This document shows, piece after piece, positions 33,549 through 43,100 of a DNA stretch of 47,391 nt; positions within the stretch are counted from its first letter, which is position 1, and each line of letters opens with the position of its first letter. Source of the stretch: Thermoflexales bacterium (GTDB taxonomy: Bacteria; Chloroflexota; Anaerolineae; Fen-1058); the NCBI GenBank assembly GCA_016931085.1, contig JAFGFO010000410.1:1-47391 (forward strand), in the 5' to 3' direction. Under the pieces are notes generated by a model. That model searched no databases and was not told the DNA's origin. It saw only the letters and a list, made by a program, of their open reading frames with translations. Made by a program: the position numbers and the translations under genes.

Positions 33549-34151
33549 ATGATTCAACGTGAACATTCCAAGCCACGAGCGCGCAGCCAGGCCAAACGCG
33601 CCACAGGACGCCAGGTCAAGAGCCGGCCGCCGGCCGCCAAGCTAACGTTCGTAGAAGCCCTCCAGGCCAGCAGCCCCTTGCTGGACGACTTTGTCTTTAT
33701 GATGACCGAGGGTAAGGCCAGCTTGACCGACCGGCGCATCAAGGCCAGCACCAAGAAAAAACAAGGCCCGCTGCCGCCGTCGGACAAGTGGGCCTGGTTC
33801 GAATATGACGCGGGCGAATACCCCGTCAAGCTGTTCCAAAAGCTCTTTGTGAAGCAAGGCTTCAAGATCCTCAACCTGACCGTCGAGAGTGACGAGGAGG
33901 GCCTTCAGCGCGCGGTCGCGCTCAGCCCCTACTGCCTGGTCTATGTCAACCACGTGCGGATCGGCGACAAGATCGTGATCAACTGTATCAAAGACGAGCG
34001 CACGCCGTTCAAGCTGGGGGTCAAGATCGCCAAAACATTTTGCGCCTCGCTCAGCGCCGCCTTGCAAGCCGACCCCAAGCTGGGGAAAAAGCTTTTCAAG
34101 AGCCAGGGCTGGGTGTTCAAGGCCAAAGAGATGGCCAAGATTATCCGCTAA
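33549..34151 (+). CDS. Hypothetical protein, divergent from the operon (200 aa)
   Basis: I do not recognise this family. ATG 33549 has a perfect AGGAGG 5 bases before it. The first 30 residues are highly basic and probably disordered. The rest reads as a mixed alpha/beta domain: WAWFEYDAGEYPVKLFQKLF, then FKILNLTVESDEEGLQRAV and a strand-rich CLVYVNHVRIGDKIVINCI segment, closing with a Lys-rich helix. No signal peptide, membrane segment or clear helix-turn-helix is seen. Its divergent promoter and basic character would allow a nucleic-acid-binding or regulatory role, but that is a guess. Confidence 0.7.
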   Translation: MIQREHSKPRARSQAKRATGRQVKSRPPAAKLTFVEALQASSPLLDDFVFMMTEGKASLTDRRIKASTKKKQGPLPPSDKWAWFEYDAGEYPVKLFQKLFVKQGFKILNLTVESDEEGLQRAVALSPYCLVYVNHVRIGDKIVINCIKDERTPFKLGVKIAKTFCASLSAALQADPKLGKKLFKSQGWVFKAKEMAKIIR

Positions 34152-34200
34152 TCTACGCGAATTCACACAAATATCTCATGTGACAATGTTACACTCGTTA

Positions 34201-34290
34201 ATCACGAATGACACGAACGGACTCCGAAGCGGATGACACGAATTTGCCTAAAAATATTCGTGAAATTCGCCGATTCGTGAAATTCGTGAT
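34201..34290. repeat. Intergenic direct and inverted repeats (ATTCGTGA type)
   Basis: ATTCGTGAAATTCG occurs at 34256-34269 and again at 34273-34286. ATCACGAAT at 34201-34209 is the reverse complement of 34282-34290, so the ends could pair. The region separates the unknown gene from the GH94 gene and holds no reading frame. I see no clear promoter in it; the AGGAG before 34308 lies just outside. Confidence 0.6.
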
Positions 34291-34307
34291 AAAAAACAGG
34301 AGTCTGT

Positions 34308-36704
34308 ATGCAGTACGGTTACTTTGACGACGAAGCGAAAGAGTACGTGATCACCCGGCCCGACACGCCCCAATCCTGGAGCAACTATCTAGGCTCGACC
34401 GAGTACGGCGCCATCATCACCAACAATGCCGGCGGCTATGGCTTTTACCGCTCGGGCGCGCGCGGGCGCTTCCTGCGCCTGCATTTCAACAGCGTCCCCC
34501 TCGACCAACCCGGACGCTATTTCTACCTGCGCGACGGCGAGAGCGGCGATTACTGGTCGGCCTCCTGGCAGCCGGTGGGCAAGGCGCTCGAGCAGTACCA
34601 ATCCACCTGCCGGCACGGCACGGCCTACACGACGATCGAAGCGCGCTACGCCGGCATCGCTACCGAGGCGACTTATTTTGTCCCGCTGGGGCAAACTTTC
34701 GAATACTGGCGACTAAAGGTCACCAACGAGAGCAGCCACCCGCGCGAGATCTCGGTCTTTAGCTTTTGCGAGTTCACCAACCAATGGAACACATTCCAGG
34801 ATCAGGTCAACCTGCAATACTCGCTCTTTATCGTGCGCGGCACACTGAGCGACGGGTTGCTGCGCATCTCGATCCACGACAATCTGGCATCATCCGACCC
34901 GGATGACTTTATCATCCACGATAGTTCCTACCAGGCCTGGATGGGATTGGCCGGCGCGCCGCTGGAGGGCTACGACACCAGCCGCGAAGCTTTTCTCGGC
35001 CCGTACCGGGCGTATCGCAATCCGCTGGTGGTCGAGCGAGGCCAGAGCGGCAACAGCCATGCATACGGCGACAACGCCTGCGGCAGCCTGCACACCAAGC
35101 TGGCCCTCCAGCCCGGCGAAAGCCGCGAGCTGCTCGTCATGCTGGGGATCGGCGACGCCCGCTCGGCGGGCAAGCGCGCGGCAGCCGAGTTTGGCTCAGT
35201 GGAACGGGCCGAGCTCGAGTTGCAAAAATTAAAAGACCACTGGCACGCCCGGCTGGGCAGCCTGGTGGTGGAAACGCCGGACGAAGAGTTGAACCACACG
35301 CTCAACGTGTGGGGCCTCTACAATTGCCTGATCACCTTTGCCTGGTCGCGAGCCGCCAGCCTGGTCTACAATGGCGAGCGCGACGGGCTGGGCTTTCGCG
35401 ACTCGGTGCAGGACATCCTGGGAGTGACGGCGGCTGTCCCTCAAGAAGCCCGGGAGCGCCTGGAATTGATGCTCACCGGCCAAGTGTCTACCGGTGGGGC
35501 CATGCCTCTCATCCAGCCCTTCGGGCACCAGCCTGGTTACGAAACGGCCCCCCAGGCCGAAGAGTATCGCTCTGACGACTGCCTGTGGTTCTTCAACGCC
35601 GTCCCAGCCTGGGTAAACGAAAGCGGCGAGGTGGATTTTTACAACAAGGTGCTGCCCTACGCCGACCAAGGCCAAGCCACCGTTCTGGGTCACCTGCGCC
35701 GCGCGCTGGAGTTCAACCTGGAACGCACCGGCAAGCACGGTCTGCCGTGCGGCCTGTTGGCTGACTGGAACGACTGCCTGCGGCTCGGCTACCACGGCGA
35801 GAGCCTGTTCGTTGCCTTCCAGGTGCGCTTGGGGCTGACGACTTATGCCGAGATCGCCACATACCTGGGCAAAGCGGACGAGGCGGCCTGGGCGCTGGCC
35901 CAACGCGCGGGCCTGGACGCCAGCATCCAAGCCTGCGCCTGGGACGGCGACTGGTTCATCTGGGCCATCGGCCAGGACGGCACCGTCTATGGCACGCACG
36001 ACTACGAGGAAGGCCAGGTTTACCTCAACACCCAGGTCTGGTCAGTCATCAGCGGCGCGGCCACGCCCGAACAAGCAGCGGCCTGCATGCAGACCGTCCG
36101 CGAGCGCCTGGCGACGCCGTACGGGCTGATGCTTGCCGCCCCACCCTTCGTCAAGACCTCGCGCGACGTGATGGGCGCGGTGGTCTTCAACCCCGGCATC
36201 AAGGAAAACGCCGGCATCTTTAACCACACCCAGGGCTGGGGGGTGATGGCCGAGTGCATGCTGGGGCACGGCGAGCAGGCCCACGAGTATTACCGGGCTT
36301 CCATGCCAGCCGCCTACAACGACCGGGCCGAAATCCGCCAGATGGAGCCTTACGTGCAGGGGCAGACGACCTATTCGACTTGCTCGCCCCGGGCCGGCAA
36401 CACCCGCACCGCGTGGTTGACGGGGGCGGCCGCCTGGGCCTATGTGAGTGCCACGCAGTACATCCTGGGGCTGCGGCCCGAGCTGGACGGCCTGCGCATC
36501 GACCCGTGCATCCCCGGCACGTGGCCGGGCTTCAAGGCCACGCGCCGTTTCCGCGGCCGGACGATCCAGATCGAGGTTGAAAACCCCTCCGGCGTCTGCC
36601 GCGGCGTTCAGTCGATGACGTTGAACGGCGAGAAGCTGGATAGCAAGCTGGTGCCGGCAAACAGGCTGGGCGAGCATAACCAGGTCAAGGTCGTGTTGGG
36701 ATAG
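34308..36704 (+). CDS. GH94 glycoside phosphorylase (cellobiose/chitobiose phosphorylase type)
   Basis: This 798-residue cytoplasmic enzyme has the full GH94 layout: an N-terminal beta-sandwich (about 1-280, starting YGYFDDEAKEYVITRPDTP), a linker and an (alpha/alpha)6 barrel (about 310-720). The catalytic acid is Asp486 in ADWNDCL; GFRDSVQDILG and the ENAGIFNHTQGW / TYSTCSPRAGNTRTAW segments are in the right order. It would split a beta-linked disaccharide with phosphate into a sugar-1-phosphate and a free sugar. Length and motifs fit cellobiose and N,N'-diacetylchitobiose phosphorylases; the substrate is not decided. It has no signal peptide. ATG 34308 has AGGAG 5 bases before it. Confidence 0.9.
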   Translation: MQYGYFDDEAKEYVITRPDTPQSWSNYLGSTEYGAIITNNAGGYGFYRSGARGRFLRLHFNSVPLDQPGRYFYLRDGESGDYWSASWQPVGKALEQYQSTCRHGTAYTTIEARYAGIATEATYFVPLGQTFEYWRLKVTNESSHPREISVFSFCEFTNQWNTFQDQVNLQYSLFIVRGTLSDGLLRISIHDNLASSDPDDFIIHDSSYQAWMGLAGAPLEGYDTSREAFLGPYRAYRNPLVVERGQSGNSHAYGDNACGSLHTKLALQPGESRELLVMLGIGDARSAGKRAAAEFGSVERAELELQKLKDHWHARLGSLVVETPDEELNHTLNVWGLYNCLITFAWSRAASLVYNGERDGLGFRDSVQDILGVTAAVPQEARERLELMLTGQVSTGGAMPLIQPFGHQPGYETAPQAEEYRSDDCLWFFNAVPAWVNESGEVDFYNKVLPYADQGQATVLGHLRRALEFNLERTGKHGLPCGLLADWNDCLRLGYHGESLFVAFQVRLGLTTYAEIATYLGKADEAAWALAQRAGLDASIQACAWDGDWFIWAIGQDGTVYGTHDYEEGQVYLNTQVWSVISGAATPEQAAACMQTVRERLATPYGLMLAAPPFVKTSRDVMGAVVFNPGIKENAGIFNHTQGWGVMAECMLGHGEQAHEYYRASMPAAYNDRAEIRQMEPYVQGQTTYSTCSPRAGNTRTAWLTGAAAWAYVSATQYILGLRPELDGLRIDPCIPGTWPGFKATRRFRGRTIQIEVENPSGVCRGVQSMTLNGEKLDSKLVPANRLGEHNQVKVVLG

Positions 36705-36709
36705 AACAC

Positions 36710-36734
36710 GAGGTAGACCCTAAGGGTCTACCTC
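36710..36734. terminator. Perfect 11-bp hairpin between convergent genes
   Basis: GAGGTAGACCC (36710-36720), a TAA loop and GGGTCTACCTC (36724-36734) form a perfect stem in the 61-base gap between the GH94 gene and the convergent anchored-protein gene. Neither strand has a T-run after it, so it could be a two-way terminator that works without one, or a dispersed palindrome. Confidence 0.5.
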
Positions 36735-36765
36735 TGTCTAGAGAAAAAGTCATGCTGATAACTAC

Positions 36766-37209
36766 CTATGGGATCTCGACCGTCACAGTCTTGAGCTGTA
36801 CCTGTCCACCCTGCAGCCCCACAGCGAGCAAGTAGTAATCATAGGTAAAGCCAGCCTCCGCAGTCATGTCGCGAAAGTCATATTGAGGCTTGGTGATCAA
36901 GTTGCTGTTCACCTGCACAAAAGCGTTTGTCCCGCTCTCTGCCCGGTAGACGTGGAAACCCTTGAGGTTACGCTCGCTCTGTATTTCCCACCTGAGCACA
37001 GGCCGGCCGCGATCCACCTTGGCGGTGAAAGATTTCAACGTTACATCCAAGCCGGTGCCCCCCCCGGCCGTGCCCCCCAGGGAAGATGCCGCCAGCGACC
37101 ACCAGCCCAACTGGAAACCGGCCACGGTGAGCAGCGTGACCGCGACCAAGAGGGAGCCCACCACGGCCAGGCCAGTCCCACTCCTCAACCAGCGTTCGAT
37201 TCTCTTCAC
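36766..37209 (-). CDS. Small membrane-anchored protein with FN3-like domain
   Basis: This 147-residue protein has a basic N-terminus, one hydrophobic segment (about 13-32) and a Gly-rich linker, then a single beta-sandwich of about 90 residues with LRWEIQSERNLKGFHVYRAE and a YDYYLLAV strand, the pattern of fibronectin type III-like domains in extracellular proteins. GTG 37209 has GGAGG 6 bases before it. It is the last of three exported-protein genes on this strand. The function is not known; adhesion or interaction with the larger neighbours is a guess. Confidence 0.7.
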   Translation of the reverse strand: MKRIERWLRSGTGLAVVGSLLVAVTLLTVAGFQLGWWSLAASSLGGTAGGGTGLDVTLKSFTAKVDRGRPVLRWEIQSERNLKGFHVYRAESGTNAFVQVNSNLITKPQYDFRDMTAEAGFTYDYYLLAVGLQGGQVQLKTVTVEIP

Positions 37210-37320
37210 AGTGCACCTCCAGAATTAAAACCTTGGTGAACCTTCGTGGAGACAGGTTCTTATTTTTATCTCTACATGAATAGTCGCCAGCCCAGGTCGA
37301 AATGGGTCGTGCCATGGCGT

Positions 37321-37348
37321 GTAGGGGCGGTTCGCGAACCGCCCCTAC
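37321..37348. repeat. Perfect 28-base palindrome
   Basis: GTAGGGGCGGTTCG (37321-37334) is followed directly by its exact reverse complement (37335-37348). Another CCCGCCCCTAC follows at 37351-37361. The element fills part of the 152-base space between the 925-residue protein gene and the small anchored protein gene and looks like a dispersed REP-like repeat. I see nothing else in that gap beyond a degenerate low-complexity stretch. Confidence 0.8.
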
Positions 37349-37361
37349 GACCCGCCCCTAC

Positions 37362-40139
37362 CTACATCTCGCGCAGTACCACGGGCAAATAGATGTGCGT
37401 CCCAAGAACGATACGATGCGTATCGCTGACACAGCCAGCCACATTCATCGCCGTGACAGTTATGGCCCACTCACCCCACCCAGCCCAGCTAAAAGCGACC
37501 GTGTCGGTCGTGCCGCCCATCGTGTGCACCACGGGACCGGCCTGCCCACTCGCCTCCCAGGTATAAGTGAGCGGCATAAAGGCCGTGCCCAGGGTTGAGG
37601 TGACGCTGGCGCTAAAGGGGTAGACGGTGTCAAGCTCGCCAGTGCTCGGACCGGTGATGAGCACCTGCGTCGGTGAGACAGGCACGCGAACGAGGATGGC
37701 GTGCGCGTCCGTCAGCACGCCGCCGGCATAGGCGGCCGTGATGGCAACGGTCTTGAGGCCGGGTGCGTTCCATGTGTAGCTTGCAAGGCCGGTGCCCTGC
37801 CCGCTGTCCGGCTCAGGCGTCCAGCTATACGTGAGAGGAGCAGTCGCCGTGATGGGGCTGACATCTGCCACGAAAGTGTAGGGCGTGTCGACGTAACCCA
37901 AGTCGGGGCCGGTGATCGTTACATCGCCTGGCGCAGAGAAAATCACGCGGGCGTATTTGAGGTCTTTGCCGGTATAGTCGTAATAGCTGATGTGCGGAAG
38001 GTCTACGCTATCTAGCGCCAGCGAGCTGTACTCACCTACCCGCCCGGCGCTATCGACGGTCTGAACGAGCCAGGCGAGCCCATCCCAGCGGGCGTATTTG
38101 AGATCATCTCGCGTGTCGTTGTAATAGCTCATGTGCGCCCTACCCGCGCCATCCAGCGCCAGGGAGTTATACTTGCCCACATCCCCCGTGCTGTCGACGG
38201 TCTCGACAAGCCAGGTGAGACCGTCCCAGCGGGCGTATTTGAGGTCGCCGTTGGTCCCGTCATAATAGCTGATGTGTGCCCATCCTGCGCCGTCCAACGC
38301 CAGGGAGCTAGACGCGCTCTGCCCGTCGACGCGATCGACGATCTGAACGAGCCAGGCGGAGCCGTCCCAACGCGCGTATTTGAGGTCGCCGCTGACGCCG
38401 TCGAAATAGCTGATGTGTGGAAAGCCCGCGCCATCCAGCGCCAGCGAGCTAGAATCGCCCGCACGCCCGGCGCCGTCGACGATCTGGGTGATCCAGGCAT
38501 GGCCGTCCCAACGCGCGTATCTGAGATAAAAGTCGATCCAGGTGTAGCTGATGTGCGGATAGCCGGCCGCATCCAAGGCCAGGGAGGTCGATTTGCCTAC
38601 ATCGCCAGTGCTTTCTACGGTCTGCGTGAGCCAGGCAAGACCATCCCAACGCGCGTACTTGAGATCGTGCACCTCGTCGCCCCTTCGATCGCCGTAGCTG
38701 ATGTGGGCAAGCCCCGCGCCGTCCACCGCCAGGGAGCCATATTGCCCCACGTCGGAGGCGCTATCCACGGTCTGAACGAGCCAGGCATGGCCGTCCCGCC
38801 GGGCGTATTTGAGGTCAGCCTGGATGCTGTCGTAATAGCCCACGTGGGGCAGCCCCGCGCCGTCCAGCGCCAGCGAGCTATAGCGGCCCACGTCCTCGGC
38901 GCGGTCGACGGTCTCGAGGCGCCAGGCGAGACCGTCCCAGCGCGCGTATTTGAGCTCGTAAAAGATCGAGTCGATCCAGTCGCAGTAGCTGACGTGCGGC
39001 TGGCCCGCGCCGTCCAGCGCCAGGGAAGTGAACCAACCCACATCCTCGGCATCGTCGACGGTCTGAAGGCGCCAGGCGAGACCGTCCCAGCGCGCGTACT
39101 TGAGGTCATTGTTCGTGTCGTCGTAATAGCTGATGTGCGCCAGGCCTGCGCCGTCCAACGCCAGGGAGCTGTCCTCACCCACATAGCCAGCGCTGTCGAC
39201 AGTCTCAAGGCGCCAGGCGCCGCCGTCCCAACGCGCGTATTTGAGGTCGCCGTTGGTCAAGTCGCTGTAGCTGACGTGCGGTCGACCCGCGCCGTCCAAC
39301 GCCAGGGAGGTATCCCAACCCACAAAGCCATCGCTGTCGACGGTCTCAAGGCGCCAGGCGCCGCCGTCCCAGCCGGCGTACTTGAGGTCACTGTTGGTCC
39401 CGTCGTAATAGCTGATATGTGGGAAGCCGGCATTGTCCAGAGCCAGGGAAGTAAACCAACCCACATCCTCGGCGCTGTCGACGGTCTCGAGGCGCCAGGC
39501 GAGACCATCCCAGCGGGCGTATTTGAGGTCGCCGTCGACGCCATCGTAATAGCTGATGTGCGGCCTACCTGCGCCGTCTAGCGCCAGCGAGCTATCCATG
39601 CCCACATCCTCGGCGTCGTCGACGGTCTCGAGGCGCCAGGCGATGCCGTCCCAGCGGGCGTATTTGAGGTCACCGTTGGTCCAGTCGTAATAACTGATAT
39701 GTGGGAGGCCTTCACTATCCAGCGCCAGCGAGCTATACTCGCCCACCCGCTCGGCGCCATCGACGAGCTCTGAATGCCAGCGCGTGCCATCGTGCCAGGC
39801 GTAATACAGGTGGCGCCTGCCGTAGGCGATGTGGGGGCGGCCATCCGCATCCAGGCGCAGGCTGCGCTCGTCCAGGTTGTCAAAGTTGTGGGGGCAGTCT
39901 GCGCACTGGATCTCCCACGGCCACGCCAACGCCGATTGGCGCGCCGTCGTGACCGGCTGCATTCCCCGTTCTTCTCTCTCGAGGCCTGCCCGGCCTGCCA
40001 TCTCCAGCCGCAAGCGGCCCGGCACGTCCTCACTTGTGGGAAAGGGAGTCAGCGCCGTCAGCGCTTCCGGGGCCGGGGCGCCGGCCAGCAGCGCCAGGGC
40101 GGCGCACGCAGAAATGACGCGGAACAGATTCGTTTTCAT
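37362..40139 (-). CDS. Secreted repeat protein with 47-residue repeats and PKD-like domains (925 aa)
   Basis: A signal peptide is evident (MKTNLFRVISACAALALLAG). From about residue 92 to 730 the protein repeats a 47-residue unit with core SSLALDGAGxPHISYYD and LKYARWDGxAWxxETVD: one degenerate, twelve full and one shortened unit. The pattern suggests one or two beta-propellers. Two Ig/PKD-like domains (about 740-905) follow, each starting with ITGP. The C-terminus is HIYLPVVLREM, like that of the next protein. ATG 40139 has GGGAGAGG upstream and lies 12 bases from the preceding stop. No catalytic site is seen; it is probably a surface or released binding protein. Confidence 0.85.
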   Translation of the reverse strand: MKTNLFRVISACAALALLAGAPAPEALTALTPFPTSEDVPGRLRLEMAGRAGLEREERGMQPVTTARQSALAWPWEIQCADCPHNFDNLDERSLRLDADGRPHIAYGRRHLYYAWHDGTRWHSELVDGAERVGEYSSLALDSEGLPHISYYDWTNGDLKYARWDGIAWRLETVDDAEDVGMDSSLALDGAGRPHISYYDGVDGDLKYARWDGLAWRLETVDSAEDVGWFTSLALDNAGFPHISYYDGTNSDLKYAGWDGGAWRLETVDSDGFVGWDTSLALDGAGRPHVSYSDLTNGDLKYARWDGGAWRLETVDSAGYVGEDSSLALDGAGLAHISYYDDTNNDLKYARWDGLAWRLQTVDDAEDVGWFTSLALDGAGQPHVSYCDWIDSIFYELKYARWDGLAWRLETVDRAEDVGRYSSLALDGAGLPHVGYYDSIQADLKYARRDGHAWLVQTVDSASDVGQYGSLAVDGAGLAHISYGDRRGDEVHDLKYARWDGLAWLTQTVESTGDVGKSTSLALDAAGYPHISYTWIDFYLRYARWDGHAWITQIVDGAGRAGDSSSLALDGAGFPHISYFDGVSGDLKYARWDGSAWLVQIVDRVDGQSASSSLALDGAGWAHISYYDGTNGDLKYARWDGLTWLVETVDSTGDVGKYNSLALDGAGRAHMSYYNDTRDDLKYARWDGLAWLVQTVDSAGRVGEYSSLALDSVDLPHISYYDYTGKDLKYARVIFSAPGDVTITGPDLGYVDTPYTFVADVSPITATAPLTYSWTPEPDSGQGTGLASYTWNAPGLKTVAITAAYAGGVLTDAHAILVRVPVSPTQVLITGPSTGELDTVYPFSASVTSTLGTAFMPLTYTWEASGQAGPVVHTMGGTTDTVAFSWAGWGEWAITVTAMNVAGCVSDTHRIVLGTHIYLPVVLREM
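37950..39866 (-). repeat. About 14 tandem 141-base repeats within the secreted protein gene
   Basis: The unit is about 141 bases. Several neighbouring copies are nearly identical at DNA level, for example GAGGCGCCAGGC with the following CCGTCCCA stretch, which occurs in most units. This points to recent expansion. The copies are coding and in one frame; they are not a CRISPR array. Units 6, 8 and 9 differ in length by a few codons. Confidence 0.85.
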
Positions 40140-40151
40140 GGTAGCCTCTCC

Positions 40152-43100
40152 CTACATCCCGCGCAGCACGATTGGCAAATAGACCGGATGGGCGGGCGGC
40201 TGGGGCGCTTCTCCCTCCTGGATGGGGGTGTAGAGCGCCGCATAGTTGTTGTGGAGGTCGACGTCGAAACCCTTGATCCTGTCGAGCGGATCGACGAACG
40301 AGGACGCCCTGGCGATGTTGACGAGCACGCCCCCCACGTGCAGGGGAAGCTGGAGCGTCGACTGCAGCGTCGCCGTTTCGCCAGGCTCCAGCGGGCCCAG
40401 GTTACAAGACACGTCCGTGACGTAGGTGAAACACCTGTCGTCGAGCGCCACCACCGTCGTGGCCCACGGCAAGGCGTTGTACACGTTGACGCGCGGCACC
40501 GGGCCTGGGCCGGCGTTCCTCACCGTGATCGTGTAGACCAGTTCCTGGCCAGCCCAGACCGGTCCCGGCCCGGCCGACATGCTCACCTCCAGGTCATAAT
40601 CCTGTTGTGGGAGTGGATCGACGCACAGCTCGGTGTCTCCGCGGTCGAGGTCTTGTTGATCGGCCGTGATGGTACAATTGCCGTCGAGCGACACCTCCTT
40701 CGCGTTCAGGCCGGGATCGACCTGCAGCGTCATCTCGACGACGAACTGGCCCTGGCGCGGCGCATCGCCCAGGCTGCACACGACCTGCTCGCCTGCAAGC
40801 ACGCACTCACCCTGCTGGACGGAAGACAGCGTCGTGCCGGGCGGCAGCGTGATGGTCACGACCAGGTTGCTCGCCGCCAGCGGCCCGGCGTTGCCCACGT
40901 GCCAGGTGTAGGTGATCAAGTCGCCGGCCTGGGCCCTCTGGTGGAGGTGCGCGTACAGGTCCGTAAAGATGGCGCCGGGCGCATACACCCCCAACTCGTA
41001 GCGCGCGCAGCCGGAGCGGACGTTTACGCCGCACAGCTCCAGCTCATAGCCCCGAGTAGAAAGCGGCGTATCCGGCGTAGAGTCGACCTGCAGGTACATG
41101 GAAAGCGGCGGGGTGATCGGAACGTGCATATCCAGCGGCACGCCATCGCCGGAATGGAGGTGTACCGTCGTCGAAGGCAGCGTGGTATGTTGGAGATACA
41201 CCGCGCTCACCGGCTGCGCCCAGCCATTCAGCGACCTGGCCTCAAACGGCAGCGTGACACTTTCACCGGCCAGGATATTGACGCGCTCGACAGGCCTGGT
41301 CTGGGGGCGTTCGACTCTGAAATCCGGCTTGACGATGTCGTAATAGATGGTGTGGCTGGAGGCGGCCAGGGAGGAAGACGCCCAAAGTTGTATAAACGGG
41401 CGATCATCCCGATCGCCATCACCGGTGGCGGACTGCCGCTGGGTATCCGTGATCAGCAGCCTGGCGGATTGGCCCGGCCACACCACGTCCTGGCTCAGAG
41501 CGTACGACAGGTCTTGCAAGCCATCCACAGACAGCTCGACCGGCTCGGTATGGTTCTGGAAATGACGGATGTCCACGCTCAGGCTGACGCTCTCGCCCTC
41601 GCCCAGGACAATGCGATCCGGCGTCACGCGTAGATCGATGTAGGGGTTTGTAACGGTCACCGGCAGATAGGCGTAACGCAGGTCGCCGCCGCCGGCCGCC
41701 ATGATGACCTCAGACCACGAGCCCTCGGCGGCTGTCTTGGGAGCGAACACGGTGCCTGTCACCACCACCCCGGCCCGGGTAGGCGTGACGGTATCTTGCG
41801 CAAAGGCGGTATGCAGGTCCACAGCATCCAACCTCAGCTCTTCTTCGTCCACGCCGTACAAGCGCACCACGTTCGGATAAGTAGCCAGGGGGGTGCGGAG
41901 CGTCACGGTAAAGGTGCGGCTCTGCCCATTGGAAAACTCGAGGCCGGGCGGTTCTACGCTCAGGCTGAAGGGAGCGCTGCGCGGGCAGGCCGTTATTTGC
42001 TCCGAATGTGACACGCGGCCCGTCCGGGTATCCACGGCGTCTATCCACAGCGTGTACGCTTGAGCGGGGTCCAGGCCCGTGAGGCTAAAGTGATGCGCGT
42101 CGCCCAGTTCGTGCTGCATGGTCTGGGTCGATTGGTCGCTGGCATACAGGATATACTCGTCCACGTCAGCGCTGGGATTGTCCTGCCAGCTTACGTTCAG
42201 GGTGCGGTAGCTGGCCACGGCGGCCAGGCCGGCCTGCCAGTTGTCCGCCCATGGCAAGACGACCTGGATGGGCGTGGGGATATAGACCCGCGTGGGCGGA
42301 TTGTGTTCTTCCAGAGCCTCGATCCAGACGTGATACGTGCCGCTGGGCAGGCTGCCGAGCAAGTCAAGCGTGTAGCTTTGCGGCGAGCCATTCACCCAGC
42401 TCGCGTCCGAGCCGCTCAAGCCGTGGGCCAGTCGCTGCCCGGCAAAGTAGGGTATCTCGATGGTGGCCGTCAAGCCATCGCTGCCGGTGACAATGGAGGT
42501 GGTGGTGATCGGGCCCGGATTGGCAAAGATGCTGATCTTGGTATCGGCCTGGGGTGAGGTCAAGCGCCAGGCCACCTCGGCCTCCGTCGCATCGCGCAGG
42601 CTCACGCTCACGTCGCTCAACTGGGGCGCCGGCACCATGCCGAGCGCCTTGAAGACGTAGGTGCCATCTGGCTTGACGTCGCCGCCCAAGACGGCCTGCC
42701 AGGTACCCACCTGGGCTTGCCGGACCTGGTACAACACCTGGCTGTTCTTGTCGGTGGCCAGGTCGGTGTTGAGCACAGCGTTATAACCGCCCGGCAGTCC
42801 TACCAGGAACAGGCTGTACACCTGCCCTTCCTTGAGCGCCAAGCCTGGCAGGCTGGCAAGCTCCGTCGAGCTGCCAGCCTGGCGTATCTCCAGGTCATAG
42901 ACGCCGCCGGCAAGCTGGGCGTAGCGGCTGGCCGCCTGGTAAGCGACGTTCTCCACCAGGGCCGGGCCGTTCCGCACGGCCAGGTCCACCGCCGGGGCGT
43001 CCGGCGAAAGCGCCACCAACCGCAGGCGCGCCTGGCCCAGGGCCGGCAGGCGGTTGTCGTCTTTCAGCCAGAGCGGGACGATATTACCCGGCTGCCCGGC

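Noticed and set aside
38133..39581. Plus-strand open frame (482 codons) with a regular repeat opposite the 925-residue protein gene
   Set aside because: Its repeat is just the complement of the 141-base coding repeat; the minus-strand frame has a signal peptide, domains and a ribosome site.
37950..39866. Regularly spaced similar sequences resembling a CRISPR array
   Set aside because: The period is about 141 bases with no unique spacers, and every unit is in one reading frame of a secreted protein.
39774..41633. Plus-strand open frame of 619 codons
   Set aside because: It covers the ends of two convincing minus-strand genes, shows no recognisable motif and has the composition of a shadow frame.
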